A stretch of DNA of 64,000 bases, from assembly GCF_001612965.1 (NCBI RefSeq), contig NZ_BDBL01000016.1, positions 108,273-172,272 on the forward strand, in the 5' to 3' direction. Positions 35,624 to 44,377 of the stretch are shown piece after piece. This DNA comes from Nocardia kruczakiae NBRC 101016 (GTDB lineage Bacteria; Actinomycetota; Actinomycetes; Mycobacteriales; Mycobacteriaceae). The position numbers were made by a program, and so were the translations under genes. The stretch's first letter is position 1. Each line of letters opens with the position of its first letter. The notes below the pieces were generated by a model that saw nothing but the letters and a program-made list of their open reading frames with translations, was not told the origin of the DNA and ran no database searches.

Positions 35624-37186
35624 CTAGTCCGATGTCGGGGTGGCGCGGCCCGTGATCTCCAGGACCGCCATGGCCGCGTTGTGGCCGCCGATTCCGCTCA
35701 CTCCACCGCCGCGGACCGCGCCGGCGCCGCACAGGAAAATGTTGCGATGGCCCGTGCGGACGCCCCAGCGAGCCGCGGGTGAGGCATCGTCGTCGGTGCG
35801 ATACGGGAAATCCAAGTCGCCGTGGAAGATATGGCCGCGCGGCAGGCCCAGTTCGGCTTCCAGCTCCAGCGGCGTTCGGGCTTCGATACACGGCTCGCCG
35901 TTCGCATCCGCGGCGAGACAGCCGGAAATCGGCTCGGCCAGTACGGAATCCAGCTCACGCAGTGTCGACTCGAGCAGCTCGTCGCGGGAGCCGTGCTCGA
36001 AAAGCGTTGCCGGAGTGTGCAAGCCGAACAGGGTCAGCGTATGCATGCCGCGTTCGGCGGCGTCGGAACTCAGAATCGACGGGTCCGTCAACGTATGGCA
36101 GTAGATTTCCGACGGCGGGGCGCTCGGGAAGCGCCCGGCGGCCGCCTCGCGATATGCCTGTTCGAGATGGCCGTATCCCTCCGCGATATGGAATGTGCCT
36201 GCAAACGCCTCGCGCGGATCGATATCGGTGCGCAGGCGGGGAAGCCGGCGCAGCAGCATATTCACCTTGAACTGACTGCCCTCGGGCATCGCGTCGCCCG
36301 GCTCACCCATCAGCCGTGCGAGGGTTGCCGGCGCCGCGTTGACCAGGACGTGGCGGGCGTCGGCCAGACCGGATTCGTCCGGCGTCTCGAACCGCACCTG
36401 TGCTGTGTCGCCGTCGGTGTCGATACCGGTCACCGTGCACGAGGTGCGCAGGTGCGCGCCTGCCCGCCGGGCCGCATCGGCGAGGGCATCGGTAAGCGCT
36501 CCCATCCCGCCGACCGGAACGTTCCACTCGCCGGTCCCGTTGCCGATCACGTGGTAGAGGAAGCAGCGATTCTGCCGCAGCTCCGGATCGTGCGCGTGCG
36601 TGAACGTGCCGATCAGCGCATCGGTGAAGACCACCCCGCGCACCGTGTCGTCACGGAATCGCGCCTCGACGGTTTCACCCAGCGGCCGCTCGAACAGCAT
36701 CTCCCAGGTATCCGGATCATCGAGCGCCCGCTGCAGTCCGGCACGGGTGGGCAGCGGCCGCAGCATCGTGGGGAAGATCCGCTGCGCGGCCCGCGTGGTC
36801 GTCGCGTAGAACTGTTGCCACGCTCGGAAATCCGCATCGGATCCGGTGACCCGGCGGAAGCTCTCGCGAGTTCGTCCGGCATCGGCGGTATCGACGAGCA
36901 GTCCGGTGTCGCCGACCGGCGTGTACGACGAGATCCGCCGCTCGCGGGTCCGGAACCGCAGTTCCAGATCCCGGACGATCCGGTCGGGAAGCAGGCTCAC
37001 CAGATACGAATAGCGCGACAGGCGCGCATCGATCCCGGCGAACACCCGTTCCGAAACCGCCGCGCCGCCGGTGTGGTCCTGCCGCTCGAGCACCAGCACC
37101 GACAGTCCGGTGCGCGCCAGATACGCCGCGGCCACCAGCCCGTTGTGCCCGCCGCCGACGATGACGACGTCATAGGAGTCGCGCAT
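35624..37186 (-). CDS. FAD-dependent phytoene-dehydrogenase-like oxidoreductase (PYROXD2-like)
   Basis: Flavoprotein of 520 aa. The Rossmann motif IVGGGHNGLVAA begins near residue 9, and the C-terminal FAD segment FLCGAGAVRGGGVSGIGGHNA is well conserved. It resembles the PYROXD2/phytoene-desaturase-like group rather than true carotenoid enzymes, and no carotenoid genes are nearby. It follows a methyltransferase gene by 12 bases and precedes a VOC gene by 29 bases, suggesting a three-gene unit. Substrate unknown; oxidation or desaturation of an isoprenoid or amine is possible. Confidence 0.87.
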   Translation of the reverse strand: MRDSYDVVIVGGGHNGLVAAAYLARTGLSVLVLERQDHTGGAAVSERVFAGIDARLSRYSYLVSLLPDRIVRDLELRFRTRERRISSYTPVGDTGLLVDTADAGRTRESFRRVTGSDADFRAWQQFYATTTRAAQRIFPTMLRPLPTRAGLQRALDDPDTWEMLFERPLGETVEARFRDDTVRGVVFTDALIGTFTHAHDPELRQNRCFLYHVIGNGTGEWNVPVGGMGALTDALADAARRAGAHLRTSCTVTGIDTDGDTAQVRFETPDESGLADARHVLVNAAPATLARLMGEPGDAMPEGSQFKVNMLLRRLPRLRTDIDPREAFAGTFHIAEGYGHLEQAYREAAAGRFPSAPPSEIYCHTLTDPSILSSDAAERGMHTLTLFGLHTPATLFEHGSRDELLESTLRELDSVLAEPISGCLAADANGEPCIEARTPLELEAELGLPRGHIFHGDLDFPYRTDDDASPAARWGVRTGHRNIFLCGAGAVRGGGVSGIGGHNAAMAVLEITGRATPTSD

Positions 37187-37198
37187 CAGCCCTGGATA

Positions 37199-37870
37199 TC
37201 ACGAATCCGCGCGACCCGCGTCCGATCCGGCAGGTGTCGCGGACTTGCGAACCAGCAGATATCCGTGCGGACACCGCTCGTCGGGCTCCGGCGCGCGCAC
37301 CATCCGGACCACCGGGACGAACCCGTGCGGGCACAGCATCTCCGCCAGCCCCTCGGGTGACCACCGCACCACCGGCGCCACCTTGTGGTCGTAGGGTTGC
37401 CGGTCCGCGCCGTCGTCGGCGGCCTGAAACGCCAGCATCAGATAGCCGTCCGCTGCCAATGCCCGCGCGAATTCCGCGAACAGATCCGGCAATTGCTCCG
37501 GCGCCATATGAATGATGCTGTACCAGGCCACGATTGCGCCGAGACCGCCGTCGGCGACATCCAGCTGCTCCATCGACCGATGCTCGAATCGCAGGTTCGG
37601 ATGAACCTCGCGGGCCATCCGGATCATTTCCGCCGACGCGTCGAGGCCGAAGGTGTTCAGTCCCAACGCATTCAGATGTCCGGTGATCCGGCCCGGTCCG
37701 CATCCCAGATCCGCCACCGGCCCGCGGTCCTCGGCCAGCACCAACTCCGCGAACAATCCCAGCATCGCCCGATCGACCGGTGCGTTCACCATCGCATCCC
37801 GGAAGAGGCCGGTATAGAGCTCCGCCACCTCGTCGTACGCCGCCGCCACCGCCTCGGAATTCGCACTCAC
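37199..37870 (-). CDS. Class I SAM-dependent methyltransferase
   Basis: A 223-aa methyltransferase with the SAM-binding motif VADLGCGPGRI at residues 52-62, the acidic TFGLDASAEMI strand end and a post-I GGLGAIVAWYSIIHM motif. It starts at GTG 37870; no strong ribosome binding site. It appears to head the methyltransferase / PYROXD2-like / VOC operon. It is divergent from the NUDIX hydrolase gene. Small-molecule methylation is likely; the acceptor is unknown. Confidence 0.87.
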   Translation of the reverse strand: MSANSEAVAAAYDEVAELYTGLFRDAMVNAPVDRAMLGLFAELVLAEDRGPVADLGCGPGRITGHLNALGLNTFGLDASAEMIRMAREVHPNLRFEHRSMEQLDVADGGLGAIVAWYSIIHMAPEQLPDLFAEFARALAADGYLMLAFQAADDGADRQPYDHKVAPVVRWSPEGLAEMLCPHGFVPVVRMVRAPEPDERCPHGYLLVRKSATPAGSDAGRADS

Positions 37871-37967
37871 TCCGGCAGCCTACCGACGCCGATCCCCGGC
37901 CGCCGCACGGTTTCGGCGCGTAGGGTCGCGGCATGGCCACCTCGACGCAGCACCGGGAGGCGGACGG

Positions 37968-38498
37968 ATGAGGACGCTCACCTCCCGCATCGTGTATCGC
38001 AATCCCTGGATCGAGGTCCGCGAGGACAGTATTCGCCGCGCCGACGGCTCCACCGGCATCTACGGCGTGGTGCACCGCGCCGAATTCGCCGTGGTGGTGC
38101 CGCTGGAGGGCGATCGGCTGCATTTGGTGGAACAGTTCAGATATCCACTGGGACAACGGTGTTGGGAGTTCCCGGCGGGTGCGCTGCCGGGCGGCGAGTC
38201 CGGCGACCCGGTGGAGATCGCCCGCCGGGAACTGCGCGAGGAGACCGGCCTGCGCGCCGCCGACCTGACCCACCTCGGCATCCTCGACGCCGCCCCGGCC
38301 ACACTCGCCCAGCGCGGCCACGCCTATCTGGCGACCGGCCTCACCGCGGGCGAACCCGACCGTGAACCCGAGGAACAGGACATGCGCTCGCGGTGGTTCG
38401 ACCGCGGCACCGTCGAACGGATGATCCGCACCGGCGAAATCACCGACTCGCAGACCATCGCCGCCTACGGCCTGCTCCTGCTCCACGAGCGCCGCTGA
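37968..38498 (+). CDS. NUDIX hydrolase (ADP-ribose pyrophosphatase-like)
   Basis: A 176-aa Nudix enzyme hydrolysing nucleoside diphosphates linked to another moiety, most like ADP-ribose pyrophosphatases (VEQFRYPLGQRCWEFPAGALPGG). The Nudix box spans about residues 71-95 with the metal-binding REL.EETGL; the spacing between the first Glu (77) and the RE pair (87-88) is two residues longer than the textbook consensus. GGGAGG precedes the ATG. It is convergent with the downstream methyltransferase. It probably cleans up ADP-ribose or related metabolites. Confidence 0.9.
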   Translation: MRTLTSRIVYRNPWIEVREDSIRRADGSTGIYGVVHRAEFAVVVPLEGDRLHLVEQFRYPLGQRCWEFPAGALPGGESGDPVEIARRELREETGLRAADLTHLGILDAAPATLAQRGHAYLATGLTAGEPDREPEEQDMRSRWFDRGTVERMIRTGEITDSQTIAAYGLLLLHERR

Positions 38499-38509
38499 TT
38501 CGGCAGCAC

Positions 38510-39184
38510 TCAACGTCTCCGGGCGCGGAACACACTGTCCTGCATGGTGATCGATTCGCCGCTCGGACGAACGACGGACCGCGTCCGGCTCTCGGCCAAC
38601 CGGATATCCCAGCGATCCGGCGCCAATCCGGCGGCGATCTGTTCGGCCGTGACGTGCACATGGGCAGCGGAGGTGTGCGCGGCCGACTCGTGGTCGCCGG
38701 GGGCGTGGCCGACGATGAACAGCGTGCCGCCCGGTGCCACTGCGGCGGCCAGGCGCTCGAACAGGGCGTCGTTCGAATCGACCGGATGCACGTAGCAGGC
38801 GCAGACCAGGTCGAAACGGTCGACGCCCGCGTCCCACTCCGTCAGATCCGCTGCGTGCCAGACGATCCGGTCGGCGACGTCGTGACCGGCCCGATCGGCC
38901 TTCTCCCGCCCGCGCGCGACGGCCGCCGCCGCGATGTCGACGGCGGTGACGTGCCAGCCGCGTTCGGCCAGCCAGATCGCCTCCGCCCCCTCGCCGCAGC
39001 CGGCGTCCAGGGCCGTGCCGGGCGGCAGGCCGGCGAGTTCGCCGGTGAGGTGGGGATTGGGTTCGCTCGCGGAGGCCGAACCGGCACCGTGATAGCGCTG
39101 TTCCCAATAGTGCCGGTCGAATTCACGTCCGCCGGAGCTGTGCTCGTGATGTGCGTGCCCGCCCGTCGTATCACTGCCGTTCAT
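38510..39184 (-). CDS. SAM-dependent methyltransferase with His-rich N-terminus
   Basis: A 224-aa class I methyltransferase. The SAM motif LDAGCGEG is at 59-66, and the sequence AIWLAERGWHVTAVDIA is typical of the tellurite-resistance/thiopurine-like group that can methylate small thiols or metalloids. The first 20 residues are rich in His (GHAHHEH), which may bind a metal. The start at ATG 39184 has AAGGAG upstream. It lies 26 bases after the thioredoxin-reductase-like gene, forming a two-gene unit likely controlled by the divergent XRE-cupin regulator. Confidence 0.85.
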   Translation of the reverse strand: MNGSDTTGGHAHHEHSSGGREFDRHYWEQRYHGAGSASASEPNPHLTGELAGLPPGTALDAGCGEGAEAIWLAERGWHVTAVDIAAAAVARGREKADRAGHDVADRIVWHAADLTEWDAGVDRFDLVCACYVHPVDSNDALFERLAAAVAPGGTLFIVGHAPGDHESAAHTSAAHVHVTAEQIAAGLAPDRWDIRLAESRTRSVVRPSGESITMQDSVFRARRR

Positions 39185-39210
39185 GTCGACTCCTTCGCCG
39201 GGGTGCGAGT

Positions 39211-40233
39211 TCACAGGCCGTGCCGCCGATCGCCGAGGACGCGCTCGGTCAGGGCGCTCTCATCGTCGGCGGAGAATCCGCGCCGGTGGCGCTCCACGGC
39301 CCGGCGGGTCTCCTCCTCCACCAGGTCGGCATTGATCTGTGCGGCCGCGAAGGCGCCCGCGGCGGCCGCCGCACCCACCTGCGCGCTCAGGTCGGTGACA
39401 TTGCCCGCTGCCCATACGCCCGGAACGTCGGTGCGGCCCATCGCGTCCGTCGGAATGTATTCGCCTGCGCCCGAAGGATGTTCGACGGGTTCGAGTCCGA
39501 GTTTGCGAAGGGTTTCGCTCCGCGCGACCATGCGCGGGCCGACGGTGATCACCTCGCGCGCCACCACCGTCCCATCGGCGAGCCGCACGCCGGTGATGTG
39601 GCCGCCGGCGATCTCCAATGCCGCCACCTCCCCCGTGACGACCGCGATGCCGCGCGCGGCCAGTTTCTCCGCCGCTTCGGCGCCGGGTGCGTCCGTGGTG
39701 TGGGTGAACAGGACGAGATCGTCGGTCCACTGCCGGAACAGCAACGCACCGTGAACGGACATCGGACCGTTGGCGATCACGCCGATCCTGCGGTCGCGCA
39801 CCTCCCAGCCGTGGCAGTAGGGGCAGTGCACGACATCGCGACCCCAGCGTTCCCGCAGGCCCGCGACATCCGGGAGCTCGTCGATCAATCCGGTGGTCAC
39901 CAGTAGCCGGCGCGCTCGCACGCTCCGCCCGTCGGCGAGTTCGAGCTGGAATTCGCCGTTCTCGCGGATCGCGCCGGTGATCTCACCCGACACGATGTGC
40001 CCGCCGTAGCCGCGCACCTCGGTGCGGCCGCGGGCGAGCAGTTCCGCCGGTGGCATCCCCTCCCGGCCGAGCAGTCCGTGCACCCCGTCGGCCGGGGCGT
40101 TGCGGGGCGCGCCGGCGTCGACCACCGCCACCGATCGGCGGGCCCGCGCCAGCATCAACGCGCCGTTCAACCCGGCCGCCCCACCGCCGACGATCACCAC
40201 GTCGTAATTGCTGTTCAGCTCATCGGTCATCAT
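39211..40233 (-). CDS. Thioredoxin-reductase-like FAD/NAD(P)H oxidoreductase
   Basis: A 340-aa flavoprotein with FAD motif VIVGGGAAGLNGA at 13-25, redox-active dithiol Cys-137/Cys-140 in HCPYCHGWE, a central NAD(P)H domain and the C-terminal VPGVWAAGNV. The CPYC site, instead of the CATC of canonical TrxB, places it with the CPYCHG-type thiol oxidoreductases. The start at 40233 (or the adjacent ATG at 40230) has AGGAGG. It is followed by a methyltransferase gene and is divergent from an XRE-cupin regulator; a two-gene thiol-redox plus methylation function under that regulator is inferred. Confidence 0.88.
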   Translation of the reverse strand: MMTDELNSNYDVVIVGGGAAGLNGALMLARARRSVAVVDAGAPRNAPADGVHGLLGREGMPPAELLARGRTEVRGYGGHIVSGEITGAIRENGEFQLELADGRSVRARRLLVTTGLIDELPDVAGLRERWGRDVVHCPYCHGWEVRDRRIGVIANGPMSVHGALLFRQWTDDLVLFTHTTDAPGAEAAEKLAARGIAVVTGEVAALEIAGGHITGVRLADGTVVAREVITVGPRMVARSETLRKLGLEPVEHPSGAGEYIPTDAMGRTDVPGVWAAGNVTDLSAQVGAAAAAGAFAAAQINADLVEEETRRAVERHRRGFSADDESALTERVLGDRRHGL

Positions 40234-40275
40234 GACCACCTCCTGGCGACCACCGTGCCCGACAGACCTCAAAAC

Positions 40276-40304
40276 TGGCAAACATCTTTGCTGAAATGGC
40301 AAAC
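40276..40304 (+). promoter_or_regulatory. Candidate operator of the XRE-cupin regulator
   Basis: In the 78-base divergent gap between the thioredoxin-reductase-like gene and the regulator: a 14-bp palindromic element GCAAACATCTTTGC (40278-40291) and two direct copies of TGGCAAAC at 40276-40283 and 40297-40304, 21 bases (two helical turns) apart. The palindrome recurs upstream of the paralogous regulator at 47422. The position suggests control of both divergent genes. Confidence 0.6.
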
Positions 40305-40311
40305 TGGGGTC

Positions 40312-40902
40312 ATGGACGACCACCTGGACCGCGCGCTCGACGCCGTGGGCCCACGGCTGCGCGCGCTGCGACAACAACGCCGGACCACGCTCGCCGACCT
40401 GTCCGCGACGACCGGTATCTCGGTGAGCACCCTGTCCCGGCTGGAATCGGGCGCCCGCAAACCGACCCTCGAACTGCTGCTACCCCTGGCCCGAGCGCAC
40501 GGCGTCACCCTCGACGAACTCGTCGACGCCCCGCCCACCGGCGATCCGCGTATCCATCTGCGGCCGATCACCCGCCACGGTATGACCATGCTGCCGCTGA
40601 CCCGGCGCGCGGGCGGCATTCAGGCCTACAAGATGGTGATCCACCCCGAGAACCGCCGCGGTGAACCCGATCCGCAGACCCACGAGGGCTACGAGTGGCT
40701 GTACGTCCTCAACGGCCGCCTCCGCCTGATCCTCGGTGAACACGACCTGGTGCTGTCTCCCGGTGAGGCGGCCGAATTCGATACCCGGGTCCCGCACTGG
40801 TTCGGCCCGGCCGACGAACGGTCCGTCGAATTCCTCAGTCTGTTCGGCAAACAGGGCGAGCGCGCCCATGTGCGGGCCCGCCCCGGAACCAGCGGGAACT
40901 GA
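40312..40902 (+). CDS. XRE-family regulator with C-terminal cupin (paralogue 1)
   Basis: A 196-aa transcription factor. Residues about 12-65 form an XRE helix-turn-helix (TLADLSATTGISVSTLSRLESG); residues about 95-190 form a cupin sensor domain (HEGYEWLYVLNGRLRLILG, PHWFGP). The cupin presumably binds a small ligand or metal. The start at ATG 40312 aligns with the GTG start of its close paralogue at 47422. Both genes share a 14-bp palindrome just upstream, so autoregulation is likely. It is divergent from the TrxB-like/methyltransferase unit and convergent with the flavoprotein gene, 3 bases apart. Confidence 0.9.
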   Translation: MDDHLDRALDAVGPRLRALRQQRRTTLADLSATTGISVSTLSRLESGARKPTLELLLPLARAHGVTLDELVDAPPTGDPRIHLRPITRHGMTMLPLTRRAGGIQAYKMVIHPENRRGEPDPQTHEGYEWLYVLNGRLRLILGEHDLVLSPGEAAEFDTRVPHWFGPADERSVEFLSLFGKQGERAHVRARPGTSGN

Positions 40903-40905
40903 CGG

Positions 40906-42441
40906 TCAGCGTCCGGCCATATCCAGCGCGGCCAGATGGCTGAACAGCACCGACGCTCCGATCGGATTGCCGCCGCCGGGATAGACGGTCCCGCTCACCG
41001 CGGCCATGGTGTTGCCCGCGGCGTACAACCCGGGAATCGGTGTGCCGGATTCGTTCAGCACCCGCGCGGCCGTATCGGTGCGCAACCCGCCCTTGGTGCC
41101 CAGATCGGAGATGCCGAAGGCCGCGGCGTGGAAAGGTCCCTTCCGAAGCGGCACCAGCGGCGACTTGCCCTCGGAGAAGGCGCGGTCGTAGGCCTCGTCG
41201 CCACGGCCGAAATCCTCGTCGACGCCGCGGTCGGCGAAGTTGTTGAACCGGCCCACGGTCTCCACCAGCGCCTGCGCCGGAATACCGATCTTCTCGGCGA
41301 GTTCGTCCAGCGTCGCCGCACTGTGCCGCAGCCCCGCGCACACGTACTCCTCGTGGTCGACCATCGGGACGTTGCTGGCCTGCACCGGTGGCACCGGGCC
41401 GGCACTGTCGTCGTAGATCATCCAGAACGGCAGTGTCATCGCCCCCTCGTCCAGGCGCGTGATGATGTCGCGGCCCAGCCGGTCGTAGGGGGCGGATTCG
41501 TTGACGAAACGCTGCCCCGCCCGGTCGACGAAGATGCCTCCGGTGAACCACAGCGCGAAGGCCGCACGGCCGTCGGGATGGATCATTCCCGGCGACCACC
41601 ACGCCTGATCCATCAGATCGGTATCGGCGCCGACCGCCATCCCGGCCTCGTGCGCCTTGCCCTGATTCCCCCACGGCCCCATGGTGTCGCGAGCCTCGCC
41701 GGGCACGCCGAAGCGCCGGCGCAGCTCGTCGTTGCCTTCGAAACCGCCGGCCGCCAGCAGAACTCCCTTGCGGGCCCGGATCGCGACCCGCGTGCCCGCA
41801 CGTTCCACGATCGCGCCGACCACCGCGCCGTCCTCGGTGACCAGTTCGACGAGCGGGGTGTTCAGCTGCAACGAGACGTCGGGAAATTTCGACAGCGCGA
41901 GCAGGAACCGCCCGACCAGGGCGCGGCCGCCGATCAGATATTTCGGCTGCGGCTCGCCCAGCCGGTCGGTGCCCAGCGGTCCGCGTACGGCGGTGGCCAG
42001 GTCCCCGAGAGTCGCGGCGGGCAACGGTGCGGGAACGATATGCCGCTTACCGTCGGTGCGAGCCTTGGGCGCCGCCCCGAAATAATCCGGCCACGGGAAC
42101 ATCTGGAATTCGAAACTGTCGTCGCTCTCCAGGTATTCGATCACCCGGGCGCCGTTGTGGATATAGGTCTCCTGCAGGTCGGCGGGCGTCCGATCGCCTA
42201 CGACCGCGCGGAAATAGGTGAGCGCGTCCTCGAAGGTGTCGTCCACCCCGGCCCGTTGCAGCACCGGATTGCACGGAAACCACACTCCGCCGCCGCCGGA
42301 ATACGAGGTGGTGCCGCCGAATTTCTCGGTCGCCTCCACCACGGCCACCGAAAGTCCCTCCCGCGCCGCGGTATAGGCGCCGGCCAAGCCGCCACCCGAA
42401 CCCGCGACCAGTACATCGACTTCTTCGTTCCAGTCCGTCAC
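40906..42441 (-). CDS. FAD-binding flavoprotein (3-ketosteroid dehydrogenase / fumarate reductase-like)
   Basis: A 511-aa flavoprotein of the FAD_binding_2 family. The Rossmann motif VLVAGSGGGLAGAYTA follows the N-terminus, GGTTSYSGGGGVWFP is the typical KstD/KsdD-like FAD segment, and the C-terminal GLYAAGNTMAAVSGTVYPGGGNPIG completes the site. It resembles 3-ketosteroid-delta1-dehydrogenase relatives used in sterol breakdown, but no sterol genes are adjacent, so the substrate is open. The start is taken as GTG 42441 behind GGGAG; the longer frame reaches 42498. It is divergent from an MFS transporter. Confidence 0.85.
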   Translation of the reverse strand: MTDWNEEVDVLVAGSGGGLAGAYTAAREGLSVAVVEATEKFGGTTSYSGGGGVWFPCNPVLQRAGVDDTFEDALTYFRAVVGDRTPADLQETYIHNGARVIEYLESDDSFEFQMFPWPDYFGAAPKARTDGKRHIVPAPLPAATLGDLATAVRGPLGTDRLGEPQPKYLIGGRALVGRFLLALSKFPDVSLQLNTPLVELVTEDGAVVGAIVERAGTRVAIRARKGVLLAAGGFEGNDELRRRFGVPGEARDTMGPWGNQGKAHEAGMAVGADTDLMDQAWWSPGMIHPDGRAAFALWFTGGIFVDRAGQRFVNESAPYDRLGRDIITRLDEGAMTLPFWMIYDDSAGPVPPVQASNVPMVDHEEYVCAGLRHSAATLDELAEKIGIPAQALVETVGRFNNFADRGVDEDFGRGDEAYDRAFSEGKSPLVPLRKGPFHAAAFGISDLGTKGGLRTDTAARVLNESGTPIPGLYAAGNTMAAVSGTVYPGGGNPIGASVLFSHLAALDMAGR

Positions 42442-42630
42442 CGCACACTCCCAGCACTCGTCTGTGCTCACGGTAAGCGTTCGGCGCCCACGCGTCACCG
42501 AAGATCCCGATGGGCAGGAACGTCGTGGTCACAGCCGCCGATCCGTGCCACCGCGATACAACCGGCGGTTGTGGCGGAGTGCGTGTCGGTTGTTTGCGCG
42601 GCGCCCGCACCGATTGCTTCGATCACCTCG

Positions 42631-43899
42631 ATGACGAATCGTTCGCTGGGCACCTCGTTCACCCGGCTCTGGACCGCCTACGCGGTGAGCACCTTCGGCA
42701 CCTGCCTGGCCCTGGATGCCTTACCGCTGATCGCGATCCGCGTGCTGCACGCCGAACCGGGTGCGGTCTCCGCCTTGGCCGCCGCCGGATTGGCGGTCGG
42801 CGTCGTGCTCGCCGTCCCGCTCGGTCCCTGGGTCGAGTACCGCCCGAAGCGTCCGGTGATGGTCGCGACGGATCTGCTGCGGTTCGCTGCCATGCTGAGT
42901 ATTCCGCTCGCCTTCGCCTGCGGTGTGCTCGGCTACGCGCAACTGCTGATCGTCTCGGTCGTGATGGCCGCGGCCGATATCGCCTTCCGCGCGGCGAGTG
43001 GCGCCTACCTGAAAAGTATTGTCCCGCAGAAGGATCTGCTCGTCGCCAACGGCAGATTCGAATCGACCACCTGGACCGCGACCGCATTGGGACCGCCGCT
43101 GGGCGGCACCGCGATCGGTCTGTTCGGCCCGGTCACGACCGTCCTCGCGGATGCGTGCAGTTATCTGCTGTCCGCCGCGGCGCTCGGCTCGATCCGCGCC
43201 GGCGAACCACAGCCGGATCGCGGGAGGGTCGCGCGCACCCGCGCCGCCGATCTGTTCGCGGGCTGGCGCTGTCTGCTCACACATCCGGTGCTGCGACCGC
43301 TGTTTCTCAACTCGGTCGCGGTGAACGGGTTGATCATGGCGACCGCGCCGGTCGTGGCCGTGCTGATGCTCGGCCGCCTCGGCTTTCCAGCCTGGCAGTA
43401 CGGGTTGGCGTTCGGAATCCCCTGCCTGGCGGGCCTGCTGGGCTCCCGGCTGTCGTCCCGGCTGGTGCGGCGGTACGGGCAACGCCGGATCATCCTGGTC
43501 GCGGGCAGTCTGCGGGCCTGCTGGCCGATCGGATTGGCGGGTATCACCGCGGGTCTCGGGGGCCTGATACTGGTGATCGTCGTCGAGGCCGGCCTCATCG
43601 CGAGCATCGGGATCTTCAATCCGGTGATGGCCACCTCCCGCCTGCGGCACACCGAATCCGGATCGGTCGCACGCGTGCTGACCGCGTGGTCGATCACCGG
43701 TAAGGCCACCACCGCGATACTCACCGCGCTCTGGGGTGTGCTGGCCCAACTCGCGGGCCCGCGCACCGCACTCGCCGTGGCGGGCGTGTTGTTGCTGGCC
43801 ACGCCTCTGTTGCTGTTCCGAGGCGGATACACCGACGTGGACAGGGCGGCGGAACCGTCGCAGTCGCCGGCGGCACCGGAGCCACTGCGACAGGGGTGA
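42631..43899 (+). CDS. MFS transporter
   Basis: Major-facilitator permease of 422 aa with about 10-12 hydrophobic helices; the PLGPWVEYRPKRPVMVATDLLRF segment after helix 2 matches the MFS loop 2-3 signature of drug exporters of the MFS_3/enterobactin-exporter type. The start at ATG 42631 begins the first helix region; the longer frame upstream is the antisense of the flavoprotein gene. It is 80 bases before an ArsR-type regulator on the same strand. Drug or metabolite efflux is likely; the substrate is unknown. Confidence 0.87.
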   Translation: MTNRSLGTSFTRLWTAYAVSTFGTCLALDALPLIAIRVLHAEPGAVSALAAAGLAVGVVLAVPLGPWVEYRPKRPVMVATDLLRFAAMLSIPLAFACGVLGYAQLLIVSVVMAAADIAFRAASGAYLKSIVPQKDLLVANGRFESTTWTATALGPPLGGTAIGLFGPVTTVLADACSYLLSAAALGSIRAGEPQPDRGRVARTRAADLFAGWRCLLTHPVLRPLFLNSVAVNGLIMATAPVVAVLMLGRLGFPAWQYGLAFGIPCLAGLLGSRLSSRLVRRYGQRRIILVAGSLRACWPIGLAGITAGLGGLILVIVVEAGLIASIGIFNPVMATSRLRHTESGSVARVLTAWSITGKATTAILTALWGVLAQLAGPRTALAVAGVLLLATPLLLFRGGYTDVDRAAEPSQSPAAPEPLRQG

Positions 43900-43953
43900 T
43901 CAGCGACCCGAGTGACCAGCGACACAGTGCCGTGCCGCCCGTCGGCGCCTAAA

Positions 43954-43969
43954 TTCGTTAATTAGCGAA
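43954..43969 (+). promoter_or_regulatory. Candidate ArsR-type operator palindrome
   Basis: TTCGTTAATTAGCGAA, a 16-bp palindrome with one mismatched pair, 10 bases before the ArsR-family gene at 43980. Its AT-rich centre stands out in this GC-rich region and fits an autoregulatory site overlapping a promoter. Confidence 0.55.
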
Positions 43970-43979
43970 ATGCCGAAGG

Positions 43980-44345
43980 ATGGTGGATGTGCGCGACAGC
44001 GGATCGGTTCGCGTGGAAGACCTCGCCGAGCTGAACGAGGCCGAATGCGAGATGCTCGAGGAATGCAAGGCCCTGGCCAACCGGACCAGGCTGCAGATCC
44101 TGCACTGGCTCAAGGAGCCGCACGCGAATTTCGCTGAGCTGGAACCGGATTCGGCCGAACTCGGCGTCTGTGTCGGACTGATCCAGCGGCGGGCCGGAAC
44201 GTCGGCCTCGACCATCTCGGCCCATCTGGCGGTACTGCAGCGCGCGGGATTCCTCATCGCCACCCGGCGCGGGCAGTGGACCTACTACCGCCGCGACGAG
44301 GCCCGCATCCGGCACTTCACCGACCGACTACACCGCGTGCTCTGA
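43980..44345 (+). CDS. ArsR-family winged-helix regulator
   Basis: A 121-aa dimeric winged-helix repressor. The helix-turn-helix is in RLQILHWL...[16 protein letters not shown] and the wing in [14 protein letters not shown] loop between helices 2 and 3 carries an acidic insertion with one Cys ([14 protein letters not shown]); the classical metal-binding CxC is absent, so it may sense a non-metal ligand or redox. The start is ATG 43980 or GTG 43989. It sits just behind a near-perfect palindrome and is followed 32 bases later by an LLM flavoprotein gene, its likely target. Confidence 0.88.
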   Translation: MVDVRDSGSVRVEDLAELNEAECEMLEECKALANRTRLQILHWLKEPHANFAELEPDSAELGVCVGLIQRRAGTSASTISAHLAVLQRAGFLIATRRGQWTYYRRDEARIRHFTDRLHRVL

Positions 44346-44377
44346 TCCGCGCACTCCGAATACGAAAGGCAGCGACC

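Noticed and set aside
40936..42630. N-terminal extension of the MFS transporter frame
   Set aside because: The extension is the antisense of the FAD-binding flavoprotein gene. The transporter begins naturally at ATG 42631.
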